Assembly (NCBI GenBank): GCA_023664365.1
Contig: JAMPFR010000025.1
Coordinates: 1 to 42,476, forward strand
Reading direction: 5' to 3'
DNA length: 42,476 bases
Origin: Acetatifactor muris
GTDB taxonomy: Bacteria > Bacillota > Clostridia > Lachnospirales > Lachnospiraceae
Part shown: positions 1 to 7,496 of the stretch, piece by piece
How positions within the stretch are numbered: the stretch's first letter is position 1
How the letters are laid out: each line of letters opens with the position of its first letter
Position numbers and translations under genes: made by a program
The notes under the pieces: model-generated
What the model was told of the DNA's origin: nothing
The model's input: only the letters and a program-made list of their open reading frames with translations
Database searches by the model: none

Positions 1-14
1 GTGAGCTTAACCAA
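1..14 (+). rRNA. Probable last bases of a 23S rRNA gene (partial)
   Basis: The first bases, GTGAGCTTAACC, resemble the conserved 3' end of bacterial 23S rRNA (E. coli ends with a GTGAGGCTTAACC-type sequence). The following stretch to about 54 looks like the spacer found behind 23S genes in this group, and a strong terminator follows at 78-138. No 5S rRNA is seen in the next 300 bases. Only about 14 bases can be judged, so the call rests on a short match. The open reading frames that cross this stretch (stops at 54 and 68) resemble no protein I recognise. Confidence 0.5.
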
Positions 15-77
15 AGGAGATTGGAGCCGGTGTTCGGTTTTGAGGGTACAATGACATCCGTGTCATAGATGTATTTA

Positions 78-138
78 TAAGTTGCCGAACTATATGTTTT
101 CGCCGGCAGGTGAATTCTATAGTCGGCAACTTATTTTA
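78..138 (+). terminator. Terminator hairpin, probably of an rRNA operon
   Basis: A long inverted repeat pairs 78-94 (TAAGTTGCCGA, one bulged A, CTATA) with 118-133 (TATAGTCGGCAACTTA) and is followed by TTTT at 134-137. The position fits the end of the transcription unit entering from the left edge. Confidence 0.6.
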
Positions 139-313
139 TATCGGGCGTCCGTCCTATGGAAATGACTGTGCATAACTGAACCGTTACATATTTTTCAATA
201 AATTTTCAGATAGTAGTTTCATTTTTTTTTAAAGTATGATAAACTGAAAGGGAATGGTGGGGGCTATAGGGTTTGGGTTCCCCTATACCTGAGAAAAGTA
301 ATGAGGTGGAAAA
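139..313 (+). other. Leader region upstream of cheV, with a small hairpin
   Basis: This AT-rich stretch has no coding potential that I can support. A possible -10 box TATGAT lies at 235-240, but no good -35 box is found 16-18 bases upstream, so I do not call a promoter. A hairpin pairs TATAGGG (265-271) with CCCTATA (281-287) just upstream of the cheV ribosome binding site GAGGTGG (303-309). Confidence 0.4.
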
Positions 314-1225
314 ATGGATACTAAAATTTTATTGGAAAACGGAACAAATGAACTGGAAATTCTTGAATTTACGTTGGGGAATAATTCTTACGGTATCAAC
401 GTAGCCAAGATAAGAGAAATCATTACATATGAGCCGGTCACTCCTGTCCCTAATTCTCATCCCAGCATAGAGGGCATATTTATGCCGAGGGATATTATGA
501 TTACCGCCATTGACTTAAAGAATTGTCTGGGCAGGGGCGTTTCCGATCCGTCCGGATTATTTATCCTGACGAATTTCAATAAGCTTGACTTGGCATTTCA
601 TGTTGACAGTGTGCAGGGAATTCACAGGGTATCCTGGAGGGACATCATTAAGCCGGATGCGACTATTTCTACTACGGATGAAAGCGTTTCCACAGGAATT
701 ATCAAGCAGGACGGGAAGCTGATTATTATTCTGGATTTCGAGAAGATTGTCACGGATATTAACCCTGAGACAGGCCTGAAGGTGTCGGAGATTGTCGAAC
801 TGGGAGAGAGAAAGAGAAGCAATGTTCCCATCCTGATTGCGGAGGATTCTCCTTTGCTGAACAAGCTGATTGTGGACTGCCTGAAGAAGGCCGGCTATGA
901 CAATCTGATTCATACGGAAAACGGGCAGAAGGCTTATGATGTGATTACGCAGTGCAAGGCGGATGGCAGCCTTAAGGATCATGTTCGTCTGATTGTAACG
1001 GATATTGAGATGCCGGAGATGGACGGGCACAGGCTGACAAAGCTTGTGAAGTCTGATGAGACCACAGCGGATATTCCCATTATTATTTTCTCTTCACTGG
1101 TAAATGAAGACATGAAGCGGAAGGGCGAGGAGCTGGGGGCGGACGCGCAGTTGTCCAAGCCTGAAATCGGTAATTTGGTAAAAATAGTAGACCGGCTTGT
1201 TGACGAGAAGCATTTGGATAAATAA
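314..1225 (+). CDS. cheV: Chemotaxis coupling protein CheV (CheW domain plus response-regulator receiver)
   Basis: The 303-residue protein has an N-terminal CheW-like domain (about 1-150), which in CheV links chemoreceptors to the CheA kinase. A receiver domain follows (about 172-298). The receiver shows the acidic pair in IAEDS, the phosphoacceptor Asp230 in TDIEMPEMDG, the conserved Ser in IIIFSS and the Lys in LSKPE. CheV is cytoplasmic at receptor arrays, and its phosphorylation is thought to tune adaptation. GAGGTGG lies 4 bases upstream of the ATG. A terminator follows directly, so it looks monocistronic. No other chemotaxis or flagellar genes are in the window, although a PilZ gene lies 34 kb away. 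The gene implies a chemotactic organism. Confidence 0.93.
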   Translation: MDTKILLENGTNELEILEFTLGNNSYGINVAKIREIITYEPVTPVPNSHPSIEGIFMPRDIMITAIDLKNCLGRGVSDPSGLFILTNFNKLDLAFHVDSVQGIHRVSWRDIIKPDATISTTDESVSTGIIKQDGKLIIILDFEKIVTDINPETGLKVSEIVELGERKRSNVPILIAEDSPLLNKLIVDCLKKAGYDNLIHTENGQKAYDVITQCKADGSLKDHVRLIVTDIEMPEMDGHRLTKLVKSDETTADIPIIIFSSLVNEDMKRKGEELGADAQLSKPEIGNLVKIVDRLVDEKHLDK

Positions 1226-1237
1226 AAAATTTCAGGA

Positions 1238-1265
1238 AGAGCCGGGAAGCTTCTCGGCTCTTTTA
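1238..1265 (+). terminator. Rho-independent terminator after cheV
   Basis: AGAGCCG (1238-1244) pairs with CGGCTCT (1255-1261) around a short loop and is followed by a T-run at 1261-1264. It lies 13 bases after the cheV stop codon and isolates cheV from the next gene. Confidence 0.75.
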
Positions 1266-1300
1266 TATGTTCGGGCTGCGGTGCTTTGAAGGGAAAGGGA

Positions 1301-2086
1301 ATGGAGAAAGAAGAGATTCTTGCCGAAATAAAGGGCGCGGATATGGTGCTTGTGGGCCTGGGGGAAGACTTTGACGATATAATGCGGCTGCGGGCCTGTC
1401 CGGAATACTTAAGAGGAAAGGAACTGCTGCAGGCGTCGGAATATTCCTGGCTTATCCCTGCATGGAACGAATATTGCTCCGCAAAGCTGGAGGATATTGT
1501 CAGTCCGGTTTTAAAAAAGTTTGCAGCCGTTCTTGAAGATAAAAATTATTTTGTGATAGCTACGGCTACTGACAGCCGGGTTGCCGGGGCGCCATGGAAG
1601 AAGGAGCGGCTTGTGATGCCCTGCGGTTCGGCAGGGCGGAAACAGTGTACCGGCCATTGCCATGCCATAGAAGAGGTGACGGCCGAAGAGAGGGAGCAAA
1701 TGAATGCTTCTTTCGGAGAATTGTTTGAGGGTCGGTTTCCGGCGGCCGGAATGCCGGAGTTAAAAAAGTGCAGCAGATGTGGTGCAGATATGGTACTGAA
1801 TCACATTTTTGCAGAGAACTACAATGAACAGGGGTATCTGGAGCAGTGGCAGATTTATACGAAATGGCTGCAGGGAACCTTGAACCGCAGGCTGTTGGTG
1901 TTGGAGCTGGGCGCAGGGATGCGTTTTCCTTCAGTGATTCGCTGGCCCTTTGAAAAGGTTGCTTATTTTAATAATAAGGCAGCTTTTATCCGGGTCAATG
2001 AAAAGCTGTATCAGCTGACGGAGGAACTGTCAGGAAAAGGATACGGAATTCCCGAGAATGCAATTGCCTGGCTGGAAAGACTATGA
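1301..2086 (+). CDS. Degenerate Sir2-like protein
   Basis: The protein has 261 residues from the ATG at 1301, which is preceded by GAAGGGA. A TTG five codons upstream (1286) is also in frame but lacks a better ribosome binding site. The layout follows a Clostridia Sir2 subfamily. NYFVIATATDSR stands where the family has a YFVLTTNVDHQF-type segment. CGSAGRKQC and CHAIE stand where it has QGDYG-QC and CH. A KCSRCGADM knuckle supplies the second zinc pair, and LVLELGAGMRFPSVIRWPFE resembles the LELGVG-TP-IIK-PF segment. The N-terminal NAD loop, usually GAGLS, reads VGLGEDFDD, and the Asn and His of the catalytic segment are not evident. I infer a retained fold with lost or altered deacylase activity. 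It sits alone between a terminator and a probable promoter. Confidence 0.6.
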   Translation: MEKEEILAEIKGADMVLVGLGEDFDDIMRLRACPEYLRGKELLQASEYSWLIPAWNEYCSAKLEDIVSPVLKKFAAVLEDKNYFVIATATDSRVAGAPWKKERLVMPCGSAGRKQCTGHCHAIEEVTAEEREQMNASFGELFEGRFPAAGMPELKKCSRCGADMVLNHIFAENYNEQGYLEQWQIYTKWLQGTLNRRLLVLELGAGMRFPSVIRWPFEKVAYFNNKAAFIRVNEKLYQLTEELSGKGYGIPENAIAWLERL

Positions 2087-2092
2087 TACAAT
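2064..2092 (+). promoter_or_regulatory. Possible sigma-A promoter for the large membrane-protein gene
   Basis: TTGCCT (2064-2069) and TACAAT (2087-2092) are separated by 17 bases. The site overlaps the end of the Sir2-like gene and lies about 90 bases before the next start. It matches the consensus moderately. Confidence 0.35.
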
Positions 2093-2183
2093 GTAGTGAG
2101 CGCAGAGCAAAAGGCGCGGCAGGCTATGTAATACACGCATAAGCAAAATACGCGTAAGAAAACAGGAAAGTTGAGGAGATGTT

Positions 2184-4181
2184 ATGCCTTCACAGGAGGA
2201 TTATCTGGATAATCTGTTAAGGGACGTGACAGGGAACGGCGGGGCACAGGAAGATACCGCAGAGCAGGAAACCGGGGCGGAGCAGGAGTACGATGTTGCA
2301 GAGCAGGAAATCGGGGCGGAGCAGGAGTACGATGCCGTAGAGCAGGAAACTGTGGCGGAACAGGAGTATGATGCTGCAGAGGGAACGGCCGATGCGCAGG
2401 ATGCAGATGCTGCGCCTGATCTGGACGATATTACAGAGATGTCGGAAGATGAAATCGACCGACTGCTTTCTGCGGGGGCAGGGCAGGAGGATGATGCACT
2501 GTTAAATGCGTCGGATATGGATATTTCCGACGAGGATGTGTTAAAGATGCTGGAAGAAAGCGATGATGAGGAGCTTCAGGACATTCAGGAGCTTTTACAG
2601 AAGTCGGATAATAACGAGGCAGTGGATGATTCCATTGCAGCCCTTCTTGAGGATTACCCGGAGGAGGACTTGGAAGCGAAAATTATAGGCGGTCAGGACG
2701 GACTTTCTGATAAAGAAGAAAAGAAGAGACTTGCCAGAGAAGAGAAAGAGCGGCAGAAGGAAGAGGCTGCGGCCAGAAAAGCGGAAAAGCAGGCGGCAAA
2801 GAAAGCTGCCAGGGAGGCGGCAAAGGAAGCGAAGGCTGCGGCCAGGGCGGGAAAGAAAGCCGGAAAAAAGGCCGGAAAGGAAGCTGAAAAGCCGGATGCG
2901 TTGGAAGAACCGGAGGCTCAGGATTTATTTGATCCCTCTGTTCTGGACTCTATTGTTTCAGAAGCCGACCGGGCCGGGCGGAGACCGGAGCAGCCGGATG
3001 AGGAAGAGGCGCCTGCTGTCGATACAGTGGAGGAGGCCGGAGAAACCGGAGTGGAGGAACTGCCGTCTCAGGAAGCGGAAAGCCGGGACAGCGATTTGGA
3101 TTTGGGCGGTCTGTTCGGTGACGGGGATGCAGACGCGGCATTATTTGACAGTATCGAGGTAGAAGGAGGGGATTCTGATTTCCCGGATTTTCTGGCGGAT
3201 GATGCAGACGCGGCTCTGGCAAGTCTGGAGGAGAAAGGATCGGGCCGGGGAGAGGAGCCGAAGCAGAAACAGGGATTTTTTGCGAAAATCTTGAACTTCC
3301 TGACAGAGGAGGACGAAGAGGAAAACGAAAATATCAAGCTGTCTCAGGAAAATAAGGATATTCTGGACGACCTGGACAAGGAAGAAAAGGGAAAGAAGGG
3401 CAAAAAAGGCAAGAAGGGTAAAGGAAAGGAGAAAGAGCAGGATTCCAAGAAGGTAAAGGAAAAGCCCAAGAAGGCCAAGAAACCGCCAAAACCGAAGAAA
3501 GAGAAGCCGGTAAAGGAAGCGCCGAAGGTACCGGAGAAGAAGTTATCCTTCAAGAAGGTGCTGCCTGTGCTGTTGGTGGGTCTGTCCGTGGGTGTACTGC
3601 TGTTTGTCTTTGTGAATTCGGCAACGGATTTTTCGGACAAGAAAGCGGCAAAGGCGGCCTATTATGCGGGAGACTATCAGACCTGCTATCTGAATTTGTT
3701 CGGCAAGGATTTGAATGAGACGGAAAGCATTATGTATGGCAAGTCGGAAAGCATTCTGTATATCCGGCTGTGGATTCGGGAATTTGAGATGTTTATGGAA
3801 GAGGGCAACAGAGTGAGCGCCCTTGACAGTCTCATACAGACCATAGACAGTTATCCTGACCTGTACCAGTATGCGGGGCAGTGGAACGCGGAGCCTGAAA
3901 TTGCGGAAGGTTATGCAGTGATTTTGAACTATCTGTCAGGCGAATTCGGATTGACGGAGGGGCAGGCACAGACCATTGCCGCTGTGCGCAGCGACAAGGA
4001 ATACACCAGAATGGTTACGGCCATTGCGGGGGGACGGAGTTTTGAAGACTGGGACGCCCCGGCAGCGCCTGCTGCACCGGAGCAGGGAGCGGAAGCTCAG
4101 GGGCCGGAGGAAGACATGATGCCTGATGCTCTGCCGGAGGAAGAGGAGCTGGGCGGCGACACCTTTATTGACAACCAATAG
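2184..4181 (+). CDS. Large charged single-pass membrane protein of unknown function
   Basis: I do not recognise this 665-residue protein. Residues 26-64 are three copies of a 13-residue acidic repeat of the form AEQExxAEQEYDx. An acidic stretch follows, then a Lys/Ala/Glu-rich probable coiled coil (about 175-240), a second acidic stretch (about 250-370) and a very Lys-rich segment (about 400-450). One hydrophobic segment lies at about 459-477. The part after it (about 478-605) looks helical and possibly TPR-like (AAYYAGDYQTCYLNLFG), and the tail is Pro/Ala/Glu-rich. The Lys-rich side before the membrane segment suggests a long cytoplasmic N-terminus and an outside C-terminus. GAGGAG lies 6 bases before the ATG. 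The hisH start follows 20 bases after the stop, so the genes may be co-transcribed. Confidence 0.85.
   Translation: MPSQEDYLDNLLRDVTGNGGAQEDTAEQETGAEQEYDVAEQEIGAEQEYDAVEQETVAEQEYDAAEGTADAQDADAAPDLDDITEMSEDEIDRLLSAGAGQEDDALLNASDMDISDEDVLKMLEESDDEELQDIQELLQKSDNNEAVDDSIAALLEDYPEEDLEAKIIGGQDGLSDKEEKKRLAREEKERQKEEAAARKAEKQAAKKAAREAAKEAKAAARAGKKAGKKAGKEAEKPDALEEPEAQDLFDPSVLDSIVSEADRAGRRPEQPDEEEAPAVDTVEEAGETGVEELPSQEAESRDSDLDLGGLFGDGDADAALFDSIEVEGGDSDFPDFLADDADAALASLEEKGSGRGEEPKQKQGFFAKILNFLTEEDEEENENIKLSQENKDILDDLDKEEKGKKGKKGKKGKGKEKEQDSKKVKEKPKKAKKPPKPKKEKPVKEAPKVPEKKLSFKKVLPVLLVGLSVGVLLFVFVNSATDFSDKKAAKAAYYAGDYQTCYLNLFGKDLNETESIMYGKSESILYIRLWIREFEMFMEEGNRVSALDSLIQTIDSYPDLYQYAGQWNAEPEIAEGYAVILNYLSGEFGLTEGQAQTIAAVRSDKEYTRMVTAIAGGRSFEDWDAPAAPAAPEQGAEAQGPEEDMMPDALPEEEELGGDTFIDNQ
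2259..2375 (+). repeat. Three tandem copies of a 39-bp in-frame repeat
   Basis: Three 39-bp units encode 13-residue repeats of the AEQExxAEQEYDx type inside the large membrane-protein gene. The units differ at several bases, so this is an older duplication that may vary in copy number between strains. Confidence 0.8.
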
Positions 4182-4201
4182 GTCGGAAAGGCATACTATA
4201 C

Positions 4202-4816
4202 ATGATTGCAATTATAGATTATGACGCAGGCAACATCAGGAGCGTGGAAAAGGCGCTGGCGTTTCTGGGGGAGAATCCGGTAGTTACCAGAGAACCGGAG
4301 GAGATTCTGGGCGCAGACGGCGTGATCCTTCCGGGAGTGGGTGCTTTCGGAGATGCCATGCAGAAGCTGCAGGCTTACGGGCTGGACAGGACGGTTCGCT
4401 CCTGCATTGACAGGAATATGCCGTTTTTGGGAATATGCCTGGGGCTGCAGCTGTTGTTTGAAGGCAGTGAGGAGTCTCCGGGTGTGGAAGGATTGCATAT
4501 TCTGGAGGGCAGAATTGTGAAAATACCCTCTGAGGGAGGGCTTAAGGTTCCTCATATCGGCTGGAACAGTCTGCAGTTTCCCAACCGCGGGCGTCTGTTT
4601 GAAAATGTAAATGAGAATCCATATGTCTATTTTGTCCATTCTTATTACCTGCAGGCGGCAGATAAAAACATTGTCACCGCCACTGCAGACTACGGGGTGC
4701 AGATCCATGCTTCCGTAGAGAAGGGCAATCTGTTTGCATGTCAGTTTCATCCGGAGAAAAGTTCTGATGTGGGAATGCGGATACTTATGAATTTTATCGA
4801 AGTGGTGAGAGGTTGA
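4202..4816 (+). CDS. hisH: Imidazole glycerol phosphate synthase, glutaminase subunit HisH
   Basis: This 204-residue class I glutamine amidotransferase makes ammonia from glutamine and passes it to HisF in histidine biosynthesis. The nucleophile is Cys79 in PFLGICLGLQLL, and His183 and Glu185 in CQFHPEKSS complete the triad. The length is normal. The stop is 3 bases before the hisF start, consistent with two subunits made together. GGAAAGG lies about 9 bases before the ATG. No other his genes are in the window, so this pair is separated from the rest of the pathway. Confidence 0.96.
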   Translation: MIAIIDYDAGNIRSVEKALAFLGENPVVTREPEEILGADGVILPGVGAFGDAMQKLQAYGLDRTVRSCIDRNMPFLGICLGLQLLFEGSEESPGVEGLHILEGRIVKIPSEGGLKVPHIGWNSLQFPNRGRLFENVNENPYVYFVHSYYLQAADKNIVTATADYGVQIHASVEKGNLFACQFHPEKSSDVGMRILMNFIEVVRG

Positions 4817-4819
4817 CAA

Positions 4820-5581
4820 ATGTATACAAAGAGAGTGATTCCCTGCCTGGATGTAAAGGACGGAAGGGTGGTAAAGTGCGTTAATTTTCTGAATCCCAGG
4901 GATGCGGGAGAACCGTCGGAGGCCGCCGCGGCCTATGACAGGGCAGGGGCGGACGAACTGGTGTTTCTGGATATTAATGCTTCGGCGGACAGCCGTGCCA
5001 CCCGGCTGGAATGGGTGCGGCGGGTGGCCTGCAAGGTGTTTATACCCTTTACCGTGGGAGGCGGCGTCCGCACGGTAGACGATTTTAAGGCGATTCTGCG
5101 GGAGGGAGCGGACAAGGTGGCCGTCAACTCCGCCGCAATTATGAATCCCCGTCTGATTTCCGACGCGGCGGAGAAGTTCGGCAGCCAGTGCGTGGTGGTG
5201 GCTATTGACGCCAAGCGCAGGGCGGACGGCAGCGGCTGGAATATTTTTAAGAACGGCGGCCGCGTGGATATGGGGATTGACGCTATAGAATGGGCTGTCA
5301 GGGCCGAAAAACTGGGAGCGGGAGAGATTCTGCTCACCAGTATGGACGGGGACGGTACAAAGGACGGCTACGACCTGGAGCTGACCGGGACGGTTGCGGA
5401 GCGGGTCGGTATTCCCGTCATTGCATCAGGGGGCGCAGGAAAGCTGGAACATTTTTATGAAGCGCTGGTAAACGCCGGGGCGGAGGCAGTGCTGGCGGCG
5501 TCCCTGTTTCATTACGGGGAGCTGGAAATCCGCCAGGTGAAGGAGTATCTGCGGAGCCGGGGCGTCAGTGTGCGCATCTAG
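4820..5581 (+). CDS. hisF: Imidazole glycerol phosphate synthase, cyclase subunit HisF
   Basis: This is a 253-residue (beta/alpha)8-barrel enzyme. It uses ammonia from HisH to convert PRFAR to imidazole glycerol phosphate and AICAR, which also links histidine and purine synthesis. The catalytic Asp11 ([13 protein letters not shown]) and Asp130 (VVVAIDAKR) are at their usual positions. Phosphate-binding glycines are seen in TVGGGVR and IASGGAG. A GAGAGGTTG ribosome binding site overlaps the end of hisH, suggesting coupled translation. Confidence 0.97.
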   Translation: MYTKRVIPCLDVKDGRVVKCVNFLNPRDAGEPSEAAAAYDRAGADELVFLDINASADSRATRLEWVRRVACKVFIPFTVGGGVRTVDDFKAILREGADKVAVNSAAIMNPRLISDAAEKFGSQCVVVAIDAKRRADGSGWNIFKNGGRVDMGIDAIEWAVRAEKLGAGEILLTSMDGDGTKDGYDLELTGTVAERVGIPVIASGGAGKLEHFYEALVNAGAEAVLAASLFHYGELEIRQVKEYLRSRGVSVRI

Positions 5582-5660
5582 GCTGCACACTGGAGAATTG
5601 CAGGGGAAGCGATTCTTCTCACGGAGTGCTTGTGTCTGCCGTGCAGGTATGACGGTAAGG

Positions 5661-5691
5661 TTGTGGATACACCGAAGCGTGTGTGTATAAT
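5661..5691 (+). promoter_or_regulatory. Possible promoter for ung
   Basis: A perfect -10 box TATAAT (5686-5691) has TTGTGG 19 bases upstream (5661-5666). The spacing is long, so only the -10 box is convincing. It lies in the 184-base gap between hisF and ung. Confidence 0.35.
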
Positions 5692-5765
5692 AGAAGTATA
5701 CGGATATGCCGGCGGGCGCCGGGGCGGATGGGCGTTGATGATGCGGGAAAGGACTGTGGGAAATT

Positions 5766-6440
5766 ATGGCAATGATTACAAATGACTGGCTGGAGGAACT
5801 GGAGCCGGAATTTCACAAACCTTATTACAAGGAACTGTATCGGTTTGTCTTAAACGAATATAACACCACCCAGGTATTTCCCCCTGCGGACGATATTTTC
5901 AATGCGTTTCACCTGACGCCCTTAAGCCGGGTGAAGGTGGTTATTATCGGGCAGGATCCCTATCATAATGTGGGACAGGCTCACGGGCTTTGTTTTTCGG
6001 TGAAGCCGGAGGTGGACATTCCGCCGTCCCTGGTGAATATTTATAAGGAGCTTCATGACGATTTGGGCTGTTACATCCCTGACAACGGTTATCTGGTTAA
6101 GTGGGCGAAGCAGGGAGTACTGATGCTGAATACGGTTCTGACGGTTCGGGCCCACATGGCAAATTCTCACCGGGGGAAAGGCTGGGAAGAATTTACGGAC
6201 GCGGCGATTCGGGCCTTAAATAAGCAGGACAGGCCTATTGTGTTTATTCTCTGGGGCAGGCCGGCCCAGCTGAAGGAGCGGATGCTGAATAATCCCAATC
6301 ATTTAATATTAAAAGCCCCTCACCCCAGTCCGCTGTCGGCCTATAACGGATTTTTCGGCAGCAGACCCTTCAGCCAAACCAACCGTTTTCTGGAGGAGCA
6401 TGGAGAGACTCCCATTGACTGGCAGATAGAAAACAGGTAA
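5766..6440 (+). CDS. ung: Uracil-DNA glycosylase, family 1
   Basis: This 224-residue enzyme removes uracil from DNA, starting base-excision repair. The water-activating Asp64 lies in GQDPYH, and the catalytic His186 lies in APHPSPLSA, within one residue of the E. coli numbering. The length is normal for family 1. The ribosome binding site before the ATG is weak, and a second in-frame ATG two codons later is an alternative start. The ddh start is 31 bases downstream, so the two may share a transcript. Confidence 0.96.
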   Translation: MAMITNDWLEELEPEFHKPYYKELYRFVLNEYNTTQVFPPADDIFNAFHLTPLSRVKVVIIGQDPYHNVGQAHGLCFSVKPEVDIPPSLVNIYKELHDDLGCYIPDNGYLVKWAKQGVLMLNTVLTVRAHMANSHRGKGWEEFTDAAIRALNKQDRPIVFILWGRPAQLKERMLNNPNHLILKAPHPSPLSAYNGFFGSRPFSQTNRFLEEHGETPIDWQIENR

Positions 6441-6471
6441 AACAGAGAGATTGAGAAAGGAAGCGGCGACA

Positions 6472-7452
6472 ATGATTAAAATTGCAATTATGGGTTATGG
6501 AAACCTTGGACGGGGCGTGGAGTGCGCCGTCCGCCAGAATGAGGACATGGAGCTGACAGGGGTGTTTACCAGAAGGGATCCTGAAACGGTGAAAACCGTA
6601 AGCGGTGTGCCGGTGTACCATGTGGATCGGTTAATGGAGAAAAAAGAGGAAATTGACGTACTGGTAATATGCGGCGGCTCCGCGACGGATCTGCCCAGGC
6701 AGACCGCGGAATATGCCGGTTCTTTTAACGTAATAGACAGCTTTGACACCCATGCAAAGATTCCGGAGCATTTTGCAAAGGTAGACAGGGCGGCAAAGGA
6801 AGGCGGAAAGGTTGCCATGATTTCCGTCGGCTGGGATCCGGGCATGTTCTCTCTGAACAGATTGTATGCCAATGCAATCCTGCGGGAGGGAAGCGATTAT
6901 ACCTTCTGGGGCAAGGGCGTCAGCCAGGGACATTCCGACGCGATTCGCAGGATTCCCGGTGTGAAAGACGCAAGGCAGTACACCATTCCCGTGGAATCCG
7001 CTCTTGCAGCGGTGCGGAACTGTGAAAATCCGGAGCTTACCACCAGGCAGAAGCATACCAGAGAATGTTTTGTGGTGGCTGAGGAGGGTGCGGACAGGGC
7101 CGGAATTGAGGAAGAAATCAAGACCATGCCCAATTATTTTGCAGAGTATGACACGACTGTCAATTTTATTACGGAGGAGGAGCTGCAGCGGGATCACGCG
7201 GGTATTCCCCACGGCGGGTTTGTGCTGAGAACAGGGAAAACCGGCGTAAACGGCGAGCACAACCATGTGATTGAGTACAGCCTGAAGCTGGATTCCAATC
7301 CGGAGTTTACGGCCTGTGTGCTGGCAGCCTATGCAAGGGCGGCCTATCGTATGAGCAAAGAAGGCATGACGGGCTGCAAAACGGTGTTTGACGTGGCCCC
7401 GGCTTATCTCAGCCCCATGACGGCGGAGGAGATGCGGAGCAGGCTTCTGTAA
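6472..7452 (+). CDS. ddh: meso-Diaminopimelate dehydrogenase
   Basis: The 326-residue protein begins IKIAIMGYGNLGRGVECAV, an N-terminal Rossmann NADPH site. It matches the Ddh family throughout, for example VISVGWDPGMFSLNR-like and HNHVIEYSLKLDSNPEFTA-like segments. The enzyme makes meso-diaminopimelate directly from tetrahydrodipicolinate by reductive amination, bypassing the succinylase and aminotransferase routes. I chose the ATG at 6472, which has AGAAAGGAAG 8 bases upstream, over a TTG at 6451. It is followed by lysA and an LD-carboxypeptidase, which supports a role in lysine and cell-wall metabolism. Confidence 0.93.
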   Translation: MIKIAIMGYGNLGRGVECAVRQNEDMELTGVFTRRDPETVKTVSGVPVYHVDRLMEKKEEIDVLVICGGSATDLPRQTAEYAGSFNVIDSFDTHAKIPEHFAKVDRAAKEGGKVAMISVGWDPGMFSLNRLYANAILREGSDYTFWGKGVSQGHSDAIRRIPGVKDARQYTIPVESALAAVRNCENPELTTRQKHTRECFVVAEEGADRAGIEEEIKTMPNYFAEYDTTVNFITEEELQRDHAGIPHGGFVLRTGKTGVNGEHNHVIEYSLKLDSNPEFTACVLAAYARAAYRMSKEGMTGCKTVFDVAPAYLSPMTAEEMRSRLL

Positions 7453-7496
7453 GCCGGTCTGCAGGAAATACCTTAGACACGCAGGAGAGTATGATT

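Noticed and set aside
1-68. End of a protein-coding gene at the left edge
   Set aside because: Two frames are open to stops at 54 and 68, but neither looks like a protein tail, and the bases fit a 23S rRNA end better.
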